This document shows positions 31,291-40,424 of a stretch of 64,000 nucleotides of DNA, piece after piece. The translations under genes and the position numbers were made by a program. The stretch covers positions 186,001 to 250,000 of the forward strand of contig CACJKF010000001.1 in NCBI GenBank assembly GCA_902593905.1, in the 5' to 3' direction. Within the stretch, counting starts at the first letter, position 1, and every line of letters starts with the position of its first letter. Source of the stretch: an uncultured Pelagibacteraceae bacterium (GTDB lineage: Bacteria; Pseudomonadota; Alphaproteobacteria; Pelagibacterales; Pelagibacteraceae). The notes under the pieces were generated by a model. It did no database searches. It had not been told where the DNA came from and was given only the letters and a program-made list of their open reading frames with translations.

Positions 31291-31686
31291 ATGAAAAATA
31301 CTATATTTAAATTAACAGAGTATGTTTACTATTTTTCATTATTAGTTTTACTTATTCTGTATTTATTTCCTGGAAGTTTAATAGGGTATTTTTTATATGG
31401 CAACTTAGGCCAACAACCAAATTTAATAATCAATCCAATTGGAACATCAATAAACCATTTAATTTTTTTCTCTTATATTACCGTATTAGCAATAATAGTT
31501 AGATTGAGAATTAAAAATATTTTGACTAATTATCTATTTATTTTATTTATTTCCTGCATATTAGAAATTTTCCACTTAATAGTTCCTAATAGAGCTTTTG
31601 AACTGAACGATTTATTAGCTAATTTTACTGGAGTAGTTATAATTATATTAATTAATAGTTTTGTAAAATGGCGAAAACACCTTTAA
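31291..31686 (+). CDS. VanZ-like membrane protein
   Basis: A 131-residue protein with four hydrophobic helices. The segment EIFHLIVPNRAFELNDLLANFTG is the characteristic core of VanZ-family proteins, with the acidic helix start and the D-x-LAN motif. The function of the non-resistance members is not established. It overlaps the nuclease gene by 19 bases, so they are probably coexpressed. Confidence 0.75.
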   Translation: MKNTIFKLTEYVYYFSLLVLLILYLFPGSLIGYFLYGNLGQQPNLIINPIGTSINHLIFFSYITVLAIIVRLRIKNILTNYLFILFISCILEIFHLIVPNRAFELNDLLANFTGVVIIILINSFVKWRKHL

Positions 31687-32171
31687 TTTTAATCATAACG
31701 TTTTTCTTAGCTCAAACGCTAAACAGCACAGAAATTTTTGGAGTACCAAAAATAATTGATGGCGACACTGTTCATATTAATAATAAAAAAATAAGACTAG
31801 AAGGAATTGATGCTCCAGAAATCAAACAACAATGTAAAAAACCATTTTTAAAAGTATCGGCAATAATCGGTTTTGAATTAGATAAAAATTATTCATGCGG
31901 TATTATAGCGAAAAAAAAATTAATAGATAAAATTGATAATTCAAAAATAAAATGCATCTCGTCATCAAAAGATAGGTACAAAAGATTTTTAGCAACTTGT
32001 TTTAAGGATAAAATTAATCTTAATAAATGGATGGTAAGGAACGGTAATGCGGTAGCGTACAAAAGATATTCAAAAGATTATGTGAGAGATGAGGATTATG
32101 CAAAAGAAAATAAGCTGGGCGTATGGGAAGGATCTTTTATGATGCCAGAAAAGTGGAGAAAGCTTAATTAA
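31668..32171 (+). CDS. Secreted thermonuclease-family nuclease
   Basis: A 167-residue staphylococcal-nuclease-like protein with a signal peptide (about 1-21). The core has KIIDGDTVHI and IRLEGIDAPEIKQQC, with the calcium-binding aspartates and the catalytic arginine, and a later YKRFLATCF segment. It would cut DNA or RNA in the periplasm or outside the cell, perhaps for phosphate and nucleotide gain. It overlaps the VanZ-like gene and precedes a lipoprotein by 20 bases. Confidence 0.85.
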   Translation: MAKTPLILIITFFLAQTLNSTEIFGVPKIIDGDTVHINNKKIRLEGIDAPEIKQQCKKPFLKVSAIIGFELDKNYSCGIIAKKKLIDKIDNSKIKCISSSKDRYKRFLATCFKDKINLNKWMVRNGNAVAYKRYSKDYVRDEDYAKENKLGVWEGSFMMPEKWRKLN

Positions 32172-32191
32172 TTTCTAGTATAAATTAGTAA

Positions 32192-32791
32192 GTGATTCAT
32201 TTTAAAAAAATTATATTAATTTTAATTTTATTTATTCTTAGCGCATGCTCTTCGATTCCAAAAAATACGCAAAATAGTTGTGCAATTTTTGAGGAAAGAT
32301 ATCTTTGGTATAAACATGCAAAAGCTTCGTATGAAAGGTGGGGAGCACCTATTCATTTACAATTAGCCTTTGTCAAAAAAGAAAGTGATTTCAATTGGTT
32401 AGCTAAGCCACCACGAAAAAAATTATTTAAAGTTATTCCTTTCAAAAGACCTTCAAGTTCATTTGGTTACTCACAAGCAGTAAAAGGAACATGGGAGCAA
32501 TATAAACGAGAAACAAATAGCCCATTAGCAACAAGAGCGAGATTTAAAGACTCCGTTGATTTTATTGGTTGGTATATTCATAAAACTAATAAGATTTTAA
32601 AAATTTCTAAGAAGGATCCATTTAAGCAGTATTTAGCTTATTATAAAGGCTGGGGTGATTATAAAAACTACTCAAAAGACAAGAAAGCTATTATCTATGC
32701 AAAATCAGTTAAGGATATGGCAAACAAATATAGAAAACAATTAACACTTTGTAAGAAAAATTTAGATAAAAATAAGTACATTATTTTTTAA
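32192..32791 (+). CDS. Lytic-transglycosylase-like lipoprotein
   Basis: A 199-residue protein starting with GTG. The lipoprotein signal ends in LSACSS, so the mature protein is anchored at a cysteine. The C-terminal part has FVKKESDFNW, with the catalytic glutamate position of SLT domains, and SSFGYSQAVKGTWEQYK, the glycine/Gln substrate motif. It likely acts on peptidoglycan in the periplasm. Its end overlaps the RND gene by 11 bases in a convergent arrangement. Confidence 0.75.
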   Translation: MIHFKKIILILILFILSACSSIPKNTQNSCAIFEERYLWYKHAKASYERWGAPIHLQLAFVKKESDFNWLAKPPRKKLFKVIPFKRPSSSFGYSQAVKGTWEQYKRETNSPLATRARFKDSVDFIGWYIHKTNKILKISKKDPFKQYLAYYKGWGDYKNYSKDKKAIIYAKSVKDMANKYRKQLTLCKKNLDKNKYIIF

Positions 32792-35700
32792 GTTGCTTAT
32801 TCAGATCAATCTCAACAGCATCAATTCTCTTAGTATTTTTTCCGACAATCGTATAAATTGTGGGAATTACATAAAGTGTAAAGAAGGTAGAAAAAAGCAT
32901 TCCACCAAAAATAGTTATCCCTACCGTAAGTCTACTTGCTGCACCCGGGCCTGTTCCAAGGATTAAAGGCAAGACTCCTATGATCGTAGATAAACTTGTC
33001 ATAAGAATAGGTCTTAATCTAATTGCTGCTGCTTCAAATACAGCAACTTCTAAATTTTTACCTTCTTTTCTTAATTGATTTGCAAATTCGACAATTAGAA
33101 TTCCATTTTTTGCGGACAATCCTATGAGTATTATAAGAGCTATTTGACTGTAAACGTTTAAAGATGAACCAACCACTAGTAAACCGAGTAAACCACCAAG
33201 TATAGCCATTGGAACAGTTAACATAATTGTAAATGGATGTTTCCAACTTTCAAACTGTGCGCTCATTGCAAGATAAGCAGTTATTAAAGCAAGAGCAAAA
33301 ATTACATATAATTCAGTATTAGTTTTTTTATATTCTTCACTTTCTCCTTTGTAAGCTATTTTGGCTTGAGGAGTATTTTGTTCAACTACTCCGACTAAAA
33401 ATTTAAGTGCCTCATCCAGTGAATAGTCACCAACTAATCTAGCTGAAATAGTTACAGCCTTTTGCCTATTATATCTTGCAAGGAAAGGTGACTGACCTTG
33501 CTCATCATATGCGACTAAATTAGAGATCGAAACAAGTTTATTATTGTTCTTTGACCTAACAAAAACTTTACTTATGCTATCAGGCTCCTGTCTATCTTTA
33601 ATATCTCCCTGGAGAATAATAGAATATTCTTTACCGTCTCTAGTAAAATTTGTAACTCTTCTTGATCCAAAAATTGTTTCAATAGTTTTACCTATATCTT
33701 CCGTTGAAACTCCAAGGTCAGCAGCTTTCTTTTGATCAATTTTAACATTTAATTGAGGTTTGTTTAGATCGAAGTCATCTTCTATCGAAGTGAGTCCTGG
33801 ATTTTTTCTTGCCTCTTTTTTAATGATTTCTTTCCATTCAATAAGTTGATCATACGTATTTCCTAAAATAACAAATTGTACAGGGCTCTCAATTCCTCCT
33901 GTTCTTATTCCTTGAGGCATAATTGGAAAAGCTAATACACCCGGTACTTTAGAAATTTTCCCAAAAGACTCTCTCATTATTTGAACACCGTGACGATCTC
34001 TTTTTTTCCAAGGTTCAAGTAGTACAATAATAAAACCACTATTTACTTGTTTTGCAGATTTACCAAACCCTGGCACTCTCATAATCAATTTTCTATATTC
34101 ACCTTTACCTACATTAGGTAATAAAAGACCTTCAATTTCCTCAGCTCTATCTTTCGTAAAATTAAATCCGGAACCTTGTGGCGCTTTTACGATTACAAAG
34201 AACGCTCCTCTATCTTCAGGAGCAATTAATTCTTTTTTCGTAAAATTGAAAAAAAATAAAGTTAGAGCTAATGTGGCTAATAAAAAAATTGTTATCGTTG
34301 TTCTTTTTTTTATCCAACCTAGTAAAGAAACTTTATATAAATAAGTTAAATTCTTCAAAAATTTCTCAAATTTTAAAACAATTTTTGACTTATTCATATT
34401 TTGCTTTAGGAACTTACTGGCTAACATTGGGCTCAGAGATAAAGCAACAAAACTCGATATAATAACAGCGGCTGCAAGTGTGATTGCAGTTTGTGTAAAT
34501 AGTACCCCTGTAATTCCTTTAATAAAAATTAAAGGGACAAAGACAGCAACCAAAACAACTGTTGTAGCTATAATCGCAAATGAAACTTGTTTAGCTCCTT
34601 TGAATGCCGCAACAAGAGGCGTATCACCTAGCTCTATTCTCCTCACAATATTTTCAAGCATTACAATCGCGTCATCTACAACAATTCCAATAGCCAAAAC
34701 CAAAGCCATTAGAGTGAAGAGATTTATTGAAAAATCAAATATATAAATTGCCAGAAAAGTGGAGGTTAATGAAACAGGCAAAGCCACCAGTGGAACTACT
34801 AGTGCTCTTACATTTCCTAAAAAAAGGTAAATAATTATAGTTACTAAAATTAATGCAATAAAAAGTGTTTTATAAACCTCTTTAATTGCAGATTTTATAT
34901 AATTACTTCTATCGAATGATACCTCTAAAGTTGTATTCGGGGGCAAACTAGGTTTGAGCTCTTTAATTTTCTTTTTAATCCCATCGGCAACTTCAATAGT
35001 ATTAGCATCTGATTGTTGATAAATTCCTATTCCAACTACTTGTTTTCCATTACCTTTAAATAAAGTACGTGTTGATTCTGCACCAAGCTCTACTCTTGCT
35101 ACATCAGACAGTGTAATAATTGATCCGTCCGGTGCTCTTTTAAGGGGTAAATTTTTAAAATTTTCTAAATTACTATAAGCTTTATTAAGTTTAATTGTCA
35201 AATCTATATCTTTTGACTCTATTCTTCCAGCTGGAAACTCTACATTTTCTTTTCTAAGTACACTTTCTACTTCTTCTGTAGTTAAATCTCTCGCAGCAAG
35301 TGCGATCGGGTCCAACCAAATCCTTAAAGATAATTCTCTTTGACCACCAAGTCTTACTCGACCTACTCCATCAACTGTTGAAAATGTATCTGTTAAATAT
35401 CTATCAGCATAGTCGGTAAGTTCTAAGTCTGACATAGTTTCAGAGTTAAAAGATAACCACATTGTTGTACGCATACCTGCACTTTGTTTAAATATTTCTG
35501 GTTGTTCAGCTCCTTCAGGTAAGTTATCTAAAACTCTAGACACAGAACTTCTGACATCGTTGGTAACATCATCTAAATCTAAATCAGTTTCAAAAGTTAA
35601 AGTAATTCTTGAGCTTTCATCTTCACTAAAAGAGTCAATGGTCTCTAAACCTGGAGTTCCTCCAACAAAATCTTCAATTTTTTGTGTGATCTGAGTGTCA

Positions 35701-35876
35701 ACTATTTCAGCTGAGGCACCTCTGTACTCAGTTTGAATTGTAACTACTGGGGGTTGAACGTCAGGCAATTCATCAGTTGGAATTTCTTGAAAAGTTACTA
35801 AACCAAATATTACCAAAACCAAACTCATTACTGAGGCTACAACAGGTCTTTTGATTGAGAGGTCAGTTAAAAACAT
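32781..35876 (-). CDS. RND efflux transporter, HAE1 family
   Basis: A 1031-residue inner-membrane proton-driven pump of the AcrB/MexF type. The N-terminus FLTDLSIKRPVVASVMSL begins the first of 12 helices. The proton-relay aspartate pair is in AIGIVVDDAIVMLENI, and the C-terminal half has the expected repeat. It lies directly downstream of a periplasmic adaptor (no gap). No outer-membrane TolC-like gene is nearby, so it must use one encoded elsewhere. The substrate is unknown. Confidence 0.92.
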   Translation of the reverse strand: MFLTDLSIKRPVVASVMSLVLVIFGLVTFQEIPTDELPDVQPPVVTIQTEYRGASAEIVDTQITQKIEDFVGGTPGLETIDSFSEDESSRITLTFETDLDLDDVTNDVRSSVSRVLDNLPEGAEQPEIFKQSAGMRTTMWLSFNSETMSDLELTDYADRYLTDTFSTVDGVGRVRLGGQRELSLRIWLDPIALAARDLTTEEVESVLRKENVEFPAGRIESKDIDLTIKLNKAYSNLENFKNLPLKRAPDGSIITLSDVARVELGAESTRTLFKGNGKQVVGIGIYQQSDANTIEVADGIKKKIKELKPSLPPNTTLEVSFDRSNYIKSAIKEVYKTLFIALILVTIIIYLFLGNVRALVVPLVALPVSLTSTFLAIYIFDFSINLFTLMALVLAIGIVVDDAIVMLENIVRRIELGDTPLVAAFKGAKQVSFAIIATTVVLVAVFVPLIFIKGITGVLFTQTAITLAAAVIISSFVALSLSPMLASKFLKQNMNKSKIVLKFEKFLKNLTYLYKVSLLGWIKKRTTITIFLLATLALTLFFFNFTKKELIAPEDRGAFFVIVKAPQGSGFNFTKDRAEEIEGLLLPNVGKGEYRKLIMRVPGFGKSAKQVNSGFIIVLLEPWKKRDRHGVQIMRESFGKISKVPGVLAFPIMPQGIRTGGIESPVQFVILGNTYDQLIEWKEIIKKEARKNPGLTSIEDDFDLNKPQLNVKIDQKKAADLGVSTEDIGKTIETIFGSRRVTNFTRDGKEYSIILQGDIKDRQEPDSISKVFVRSKNNNKLVSISNLVAYDEQGQSPFLARYNRQKAVTISARLVGDYSLDEALKFLVGVVEQNTPQAKIAYKGESEEYKKTNTELYVIFALALITAYLAMSAQFESWKHPFTIMLTVPMAILGGLLGLLVVGSSLNVYSQIALIILIGLSAKNGILIVEFANQLRKEGKNLEVAVFEAAAIRLRPILMTSLSTIIGVLPLILGTGPGAASRLTVGITIFGGMLFSTFFTLYVIPTIYTIVGKNTKRIDAVEIDLNKQLKK

Positions 35877-36749
35877 TTATTTAGCTGATTGAATAATTTT
35901 AATTTTACCTTTATCCCGTACTTTAGAAACACCTTCACTAATTACTATTTCTCCTTCACTTAATCCCGATGTCACTGAAACTTTGCCAAAATTTCTTTTA
36001 CCAATTTCAATATTTTTTTTTTCAGCAATGTCATCATTTACAGTATAGACAAAAGCTGTATTTCCCTGAATTGTTACAGCGCTTTCTGGAACGCCTATTT
36101 GGTTTTTTTCATCATAGATAATTTTAACTGTCATTAATTGACCTGGAATGATCTCAAAATTTGAATTATCTACTATTATTCTTGATAAGATTGATCTTGT
36201 TGATGGGTCAATACGAGAACTAATTGTCTCTATTTTGCCTTTAAAAAGCTTTTTATAAGCGGAGCTAGTAACTTCAGCTTTAAGTCCTGTTTTAAGGACA
36301 CCTACATAATTCTCAGGCACTTTAATATCTATTACAATATTTTTGAGATCATCTAAAGTGATTATTAAACTTTCGGAACCCAATACGCCCTGAGCTATTT
36401 CCCTCTTTCCCACTTTACCGGAAAAATCTGCAATTAAATTTTCACCATCTTTCAATGTAAGTATTTTTTCACCTTTTTTTACAAATCTGTTTTCAAGATC
36501 TAGCTTTCCGTTAATATTACTCGCCTGAACTCTATAAGCTTTTGAATTTTGAGCTATTGCTGTACCAAAAGTTTCAATACTTTTATAAAAAAGTGATTTT
36601 TCAACTTTAGAAACAATGACACCCGGAGCTGGCCTCACACTAAATTTTTTTTTAAAATGTAGACCAATAAAATGTCTTGCTGCTATGATTGCAAATATAG
36701 CTATAAAAAAAATTATAAGAAAAGTTTTAATCTTTGAAGAAGTTGTCAT
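35877..36749 (-). CDS. Periplasmic adaptor of RND efflux, short form
   Basis: A 290-residue membrane-fusion protein with an N-terminal anchor (about 8-26). The first lipoyl half (INGKLDLENRFVKKGEKILTL) is followed within a few residues by the second half (IADFSGKVGKREIAQG), so the long alpha-helical hairpin usually between them is missing. The beta-barrel and membrane-proximal parts (STRSILSRIIVDN, PGQLMTVKII, VPESAV) follow. It is coupled to the pump gene. Adaptors without the hairpin, such as BesA of Borrelia, are known. Confidence 0.85.
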   Translation of the reverse strand: MTTSSKIKTFLIIFFIAIFAIIAARHFIGLHFKKKFSVRPAPGVIVSKVEKSLFYKSIETFGTAIAQNSKAYRVQASNINGKLDLENRFVKKGEKILTLKDGENLIADFSGKVGKREIAQGVLGSESLIITLDDLKNIVIDIKVPENYVGVLKTGLKAEVTSSAYKKLFKGKIETISSRIDPSTRSILSRIIVDNSNFEIIPGQLMTVKIIYDEKNQIGVPESAVTIQGNTAFVYTVNDDIAEKKNIEIGKRNFGKVSVTSGLSEGEIVISEGVSKVRDKGKIKIIQSAK

Positions 36750-36752
36750 ATT

Positions 36753-37565
36753 TTAATTTAATCCGTATTCTGCCCATGAACCGTCATAGATAACAGGTTT
36801 TTTACCACTTATAATAGAATTAGCTAGCCCTAAAACACACGCAGTAACTCCAGAACCGCATGTAAACGCCATTTCTTTCTCGATAGATACTTTTTTTGTT
36901 TTAAAAATTTCAATTAATTCGTCCTTTTTTTTCAAAGTTCTGTCTTTCTCTAAAAGTTTTTGGAAAGGAAGGTTAATTGATCCTTTAATGTTACCGCTTC
37001 TAAGTTCTTTACGGGGTTCTGGTTGCAAACCTAAAAATCTTTGTTCTCCTCTAGCATCTATTAATTGAATTTTTTTACTAACAATGTTTTTGTTTATTTC
37101 ATCTTTGTTTATAACAAGAGAGGTATTTTCTTTTGCAACGTATTTTGATTTTTCAATATTAATTATTTTTTTTGATGTAGGACGTTCTTCATTTATCCAT
37201 TTTTTAAAATTCCCGTCTAATACTGAGATAAGTTTTGGGTCATGTCCAAAATACAAAAAAGTATACCAAACTCTACAAGAGCTGAAAACATCTGAGTCGT
37301 CATAGACAACTACATGATCTGAATTTGATATTCCTAAGTCAGATACAATTATTTCCCAATCTTCCTTAGATGGAAGCATGTGTGGAAGGTTAGTTTTTTG
37401 ATTAGAATTTTTATCTATATCAAAAAAGATAGAATTTATGATATGGTTTGATTTATACTCCTTAAATGAATTTCTATTAACATTTGGAAGATGCCAACTA
37501 GCGTCTAGAATCTTAACATTATCTAAATTTTTGTCCAACCACCCTGTCGAAACCAATTGATTCAT
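36753..37565 (-). CDS. sseA: 3-mercaptopyruvate/thiosulfate sulfurtransferase
   Basis: A 270-residue two-domain rhodanese. The C-terminal active domain ends in FTCGSGVTACVLGLA, whose CGSGVTA loop is typical of mercaptopyruvate sulfurtransferases. The N-terminal domain has DASWHLPN and VVYDDSDVFSSCRVWY. It would transfer sulfur from mercaptopyruvate to thiols or cyanide. It overlaps msrA by one base, giving a sulfur-metabolism pair. Confidence 0.9.
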   Translation of the reverse strand: MNQLVSTGWLDKNLDNVKILDASWHLPNVNRNSFKEYKSNHIINSIFFDIDKNSNQKTNLPHMLPSKEDWEIIVSDLGISNSDHVVVYDDSDVFSSCRVWYTFLYFGHDPKLISVLDGNFKKWINEERPTSKKIINIEKSKYVAKENTSLVINKDEINKNIVSKKIQLIDARGEQRFLGLQPEPRKELRSGNIKGSINLPFQKLLEKDRTLKKKDELIEIFKTKKVSIEKEMAFTCGSGVTACVLGLANSIISGKKPVIYDGSWAEYGLN

Positions 37566-38011
37566 TATCTATTTTTTTCAATATATTTTTGATGATATTC
37601 CTCAGCTTTACAATAGTTCTTGATTGCTGAGATATTAGTTTGAATTTTCCCACCTAATTTTTTATTAAACTCATTTAATATCTCAGACGCTTCTTTTTTT
37701 TGTTTTTCATTTTCATAAAAAATCTCACTTCTATATTGCTTACCGATATCTGGATATTGCATATCTTTTTGCGTTGGATCGTGCATTTTGAAAAATAAAT
37801 CTAATATCTTTTTAAATGAAATTACATTTTCATCAAAAGTAAGCCTCACAACTTCAGCATGTCCGGTGCTGCCAGTACATACGTCTTCATAAGTTGTTTT
37901 CTCACTACTTCCACCGGCATAACCTACTTCAGTTTCTAATATACCCGGTTTATTTTTGAAGTTTTCCTCAGGTTTCCAAAAACAGCCAAGTGCGAGTGTA
38001 CATTTCTGCAT
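37565..38011 (-). CDS. msrA: Peptide methionine-S-sulfoxide reductase A
   Basis: A 148-residue repair enzyme that reduces the S-epimer of methionine sulfoxide in proteins. The catalytic cysteine is Cys10 in ALGCFWKPEE (most relatives have GCFWG). Further marks are VGYAGG, GHAEVVRL, HDPTQ and GKQYRSEIF. A C-terminal cysteine in NYCKAEEYHQ can resolve the sulfenic acid, and thioredoxin (61894) is a plausible reductant. It is coupled to sseA. Confidence 0.94.
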   Translation of the reverse strand: MQKCTLALGCFWKPEENFKNKPGILETEVGYAGGSSEKTTYEDVCTGSTGHAEVVRLTFDENVISFKKILDLFFKMHDPTQKDMQYPDIGKQYRSEIFYENEKQKKEASEILNEFNKKLGGKIQTNISAIKNYCKAEEYHQKYIEKNR

Positions 38012-38050
38012 AAGTTATCTAATATATTTTGAAGTTGAAAGGATAGTAAA

Positions 38051-38932
38051 TTGTTAACACAAAATCAAATAGGCGTATTGTACATGGTAGGAAGCGTTAT
38101 CTGCTTTTCAATCATGGATATCTGTGTGAAATGGCTTGATTATTATCCAGTTGGGCAAGTTTTATTTTTAAGATTCTTTATAGGGTTTATTCCAATTTTT
38201 TTTATTATACCTAGAGATAAGTTATTCAGTTTTTATAAAACATCTAGACCTGGCCTTCATGCATTTCGAGCTATTTCTGGTGCAGCTGCAATCATTGCAT
38301 TATTTGTAGGATTAAGAGAATTGCCATTGGCTGATGTTGTATCTTTAACTTTTGGAGGACCAATATTCGTTACAGTGGCCTCAATTTTTTTCTTATCTGA
38401 GAAAGTTGGAATAAAAAGATGGTCAGCTGTATTTTTAGGTTTTATTGGAATGTTGTTGATAGTGCAGCCAGCTTTCATAGATTTAAACTATTTCTACATT
38501 ACACCAATAGTGTTTTGTATTTTCTTTGCTTGTGTAGCAATAAGTGTAAGAGCTTTATCAAAAACAGAGCCTAATTACACAATTGCATTTTATTTTACTT
38601 TTCTATGTACTTTACTTGGTCTTGGTTCAATATTTTTTGTAGAGTGGAAAATGCCAACTTTAATTGATTTTATTATTTTCTTAGTTATGGGCTTATGTGG
38701 AAGTATAGCAAATCTTCTTTTAACTCAAAGTTATAGATTGGCCGAAGCATCATTAGTTACACCAATTAAATATTTAAGTCTTGTGTTTGCAATTGTATTT
38801 GGCTTTTTAATTTGGAGTGAAGTGCCTAAGATTTTGACATTATTCGGTGCACTATTAGTTATTACAAGCTCATTAATAATATTTATAAGAGAGTCTCAAC
38901 TTAAAAAACAAATAGTTAATCCAAGAGCATGA
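38051..38932 (+). CDS. EamA/DMT-superfamily permease
   Basis: A 293-residue membrane protein with ten predicted helices in two EamA repeats (drug/metabolite transporter fold). The first ends around LPLADVVSLTFGGPIF; the second has NLLLTQSYRLAEASLVTPIKYL. The start is TTG at 38051, supported by AAAGGA about 8 bases upstream. The substrate is unknown; relatives export amino acids or related metabolites. It overlaps the glycosylase gene by 4 bases (ATGA). Confidence 0.85.
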   Translation: MLTQNQIGVLYMVGSVICFSIMDICVKWLDYYPVGQVLFLRFFIGFIPIFFIIPRDKLFSFYKTSRPGLHAFRAISGAAAIIALFVGLRELPLADVVSLTFGGPIFVTVASIFFLSEKVGIKRWSAVFLGFIGMLLIVQPAFIDLNYFYITPIVFCIFFACVAISVRALSKTEPNYTIAFYFTFLCTLLGLGSIFFVEWKMPTLIDFIIFLVMGLCGSIANLLLTQSYRLAEASLVTPIKYLSLVFAIVFGFLIWSEVPKILTLFGALLVITSSLIIFIRESQLKKQIVNPRA

Positions 38933-39552
38933 AAACGCCAAGTTATTGGAATAACGCAAAATCTATTTTGTCTAAAAAAGATAAAGTTATGAGAAAGCTA
39001 ATCAATTCTTATAAAGATGGAGCTCTGGTATCAAGAAATGATGTTTTTTTTTCACTTTGCAAAAGTATTATTGGTCAACAAATTAGTGTGGCTGCAGCTA
39101 ATTCAGTCTTCTCAAAATTTAATAAAAGCTGCAAAGGGAAGATTACTGCAAAAAATGTTAATAAATTATCCTCTCAAACTTTAAAAAAATGCGGATTAAG
39201 CAGACAAAAAGTGAAAGGTATAAAGGATTTAGCAAAAAAAATTATTACAAAAGAATTTAAACCTCATTTGATAAAAAAAATGACTGATGAAGAGGCCATC
39301 GAATATTTATCTAATTTAAGACAAATAGGTAGATGGTCCGCTGAAATGATTTTACTTTTTACTTTTAATAGATCAAATATTTGGCCATTACAAGATATTG
39401 GTTTACTTAGAGCAATATCAAATAATTATAAAAAAAGATATTTTCCCCCAAAAACGTTTCTCAATAAACTTTATAAAAAATTCACGCCTTATTGCTCAGT
39501 TGCAACATGGTATCTTTGGAGGTCAATAGACGACGAGCCGATACAGTATTAA
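38929..39552 (+). CDS. DNA-3-methyladenine glycosylase, AlkA/HhH-GPD type
   Basis: A 207-residue base-excision repair enzyme that removes alkylated purines. The helix-hairpin-helix motif lies in LRQIGRWSAEMILLF, and the catalytic aspartate follows in PLQDIGLLRAI. It has no iron-sulfur cysteines, unlike Nth/MutY. It is coupled to the upstream permease by an ATGA overlap and overlaps the convergent DUF1330 gene by 4 bases. Confidence 0.88.
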   Translation: MKTPSYWNNAKSILSKKDKVMRKLINSYKDGALVSRNDVFFSLCKSIIGQQISVAAANSVFSKFNKSCKGKITAKNVNKLSSQTLKKCGLSRQKVKGIKDLAKKIITKEFKPHLIKKMTDEEAIEYLSNLRQIGRWSAEMILLFTFNRSNIWPLQDIGLLRAISNNYKKRYFPPKTFLNKLYKKFTPYCSVATWYLWRSIDDEPIQY

Positions 39553-39836
39553 GCGCCTTCTATTGTTTGGTGTTGACGTTCTGCGTAACCTTTGAGAATA
39601 GAGTGTGCATCTTGATATTCTTTTGACTTATAAAATTTATTAGCTTCATCAAAAGATGGAAACTCAATTACCACTGTTCTAGGAGAGTTTTCACCTTCAT
39701 TAGATGTGGATCTACCACCTCTAATTAAAAATTTTCCCTTGTATCTTTCAACTGCTACTTTAGCTTTTATTGCATATTCCTTTAACTTTTCTTGGTTAGT
39801 GATATTTTTATAAACACAAACTACATATCCTTTCAT
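39549..39836 (-). CDS. DUF1330 protein
   Basis: A 95-residue ferredoxin-fold protein of the DUF1330 family. It has the typical GGR after KFLIR and the VVIEFPSFDEANKFYKSKEY segment. Family members are small dimeric proteins of unknown function. It is divergent from the phosphoribosyltransferase gene, 33 bases apart. The minus-strand upstream bases contain AGGAG, a usable ribosome binding site. Confidence 0.88.
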   Translation of the reverse strand: MKGYVVCVYKNITNQEKLKEYAIKAKVAVERYKGKFLIRGGRSTSNEGENSPRTVVIEFPSFDEANKFYKSKEYQDAHSILKGYAERQHQTIEGA

Positions 39837-39869
39837 TTACAACTCCTTTAAAATAATTTAGCTTTCTTC

Positions 39870-40397
39870 ATGGCAGATAAACTTATCATTGATTGGAAAG
39901 AGTACAATCAAATCGTAGAAAAATTAGCAATACAGATTCATAAAAGCGGTTTTAAACCTAATTTGCTTATCGGAATAATGAGAGGTGGTGCGCCGATCAT
40001 TGATGTATTGAGTCGTGTTTTTAAATTAAAATGTGCTTATTTAGCAGTAGAATCTTATTCTGGCGCAGGTGTAGAGGATCAGCAAGGAGATTTAGTTTTT
40101 TCTAGAGAAATGAGTTCTACCGTTCAAGAGATGAAAGGTAACATTTTACTTTGTGATGATTTATCAGATACTGGAATTACATTAAATAAAAGTATCGATT
40201 GGTTAAAAAAATACCCACCTCTAAAAGGAAATATAACAGAGATAAAAACAGCTGTTTTATGGAAGAAAAAAGACTCTACTTTTGAACCAGATTTTTGTGC
40301 AGAAAGGCTTAAAAGCAATCCATGGATTGTTCAGCCTTTTGAGCATTATGAAGAGATAAAAGTTGAAGATTTAATAAAGAAACATAATAAGAATTAA
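39870..40397 (+). CDS. Purine phosphoribosyltransferase
   Basis: A 175-residue type I phosphoribosyltransferase. The PRPP loop is ILLCDDLSDTGITL, preceded by IGIMRGGAPIIDVLS. The ending NPWIVQPFEHYEE resembles xanthine/guanine/hypoxanthine phosphoribosyltransferases. It converges on a guanine/hypoxanthine-type permease, with a shared terminator between them, so purine salvage is likely. The exact base cannot be told. Confidence 0.85.
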   Translation: MADKLIIDWKEYNQIVEKLAIQIHKSGFKPNLLIGIMRGGAPIIDVLSRVFKLKCAYLAVESYSGAGVEDQQGDLVFSREMSSTVQEMKGNILLCDDLSDTGITLNKSIDWLKKYPPLKGNITEIKTAVLWKKKDSTFEPDFCAERLKSNPWIVQPFEHYEEIKVEDLIKKHNKN

Positions 40398-40418
40398 GGG
40401 CCAGAACCATCTGGCCCT
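40397..40418. terminator. Bidirectional terminator hairpin
   Basis: A 9-base-pair, GC-rich stem, AGGGCCAGA (40397-40405) with TCTGGCCCT (40410-40418), has the loop ACCA. It lies between the stops of two convergent genes and is followed by AAAATTTT on the plus side and a TAATTCTTATT stretch on the minus side. It should stop transcription in both directions. Confidence 0.75.
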
Positions 40419-40424
40419 AAAATT

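Noticed and set aside
34480-34746. Plus-strand open frame inside the RND pump gene
   Set aside because: It is antisense to a well-conserved 1031-residue gene, has no recognisable domain and no ribosome binding site.
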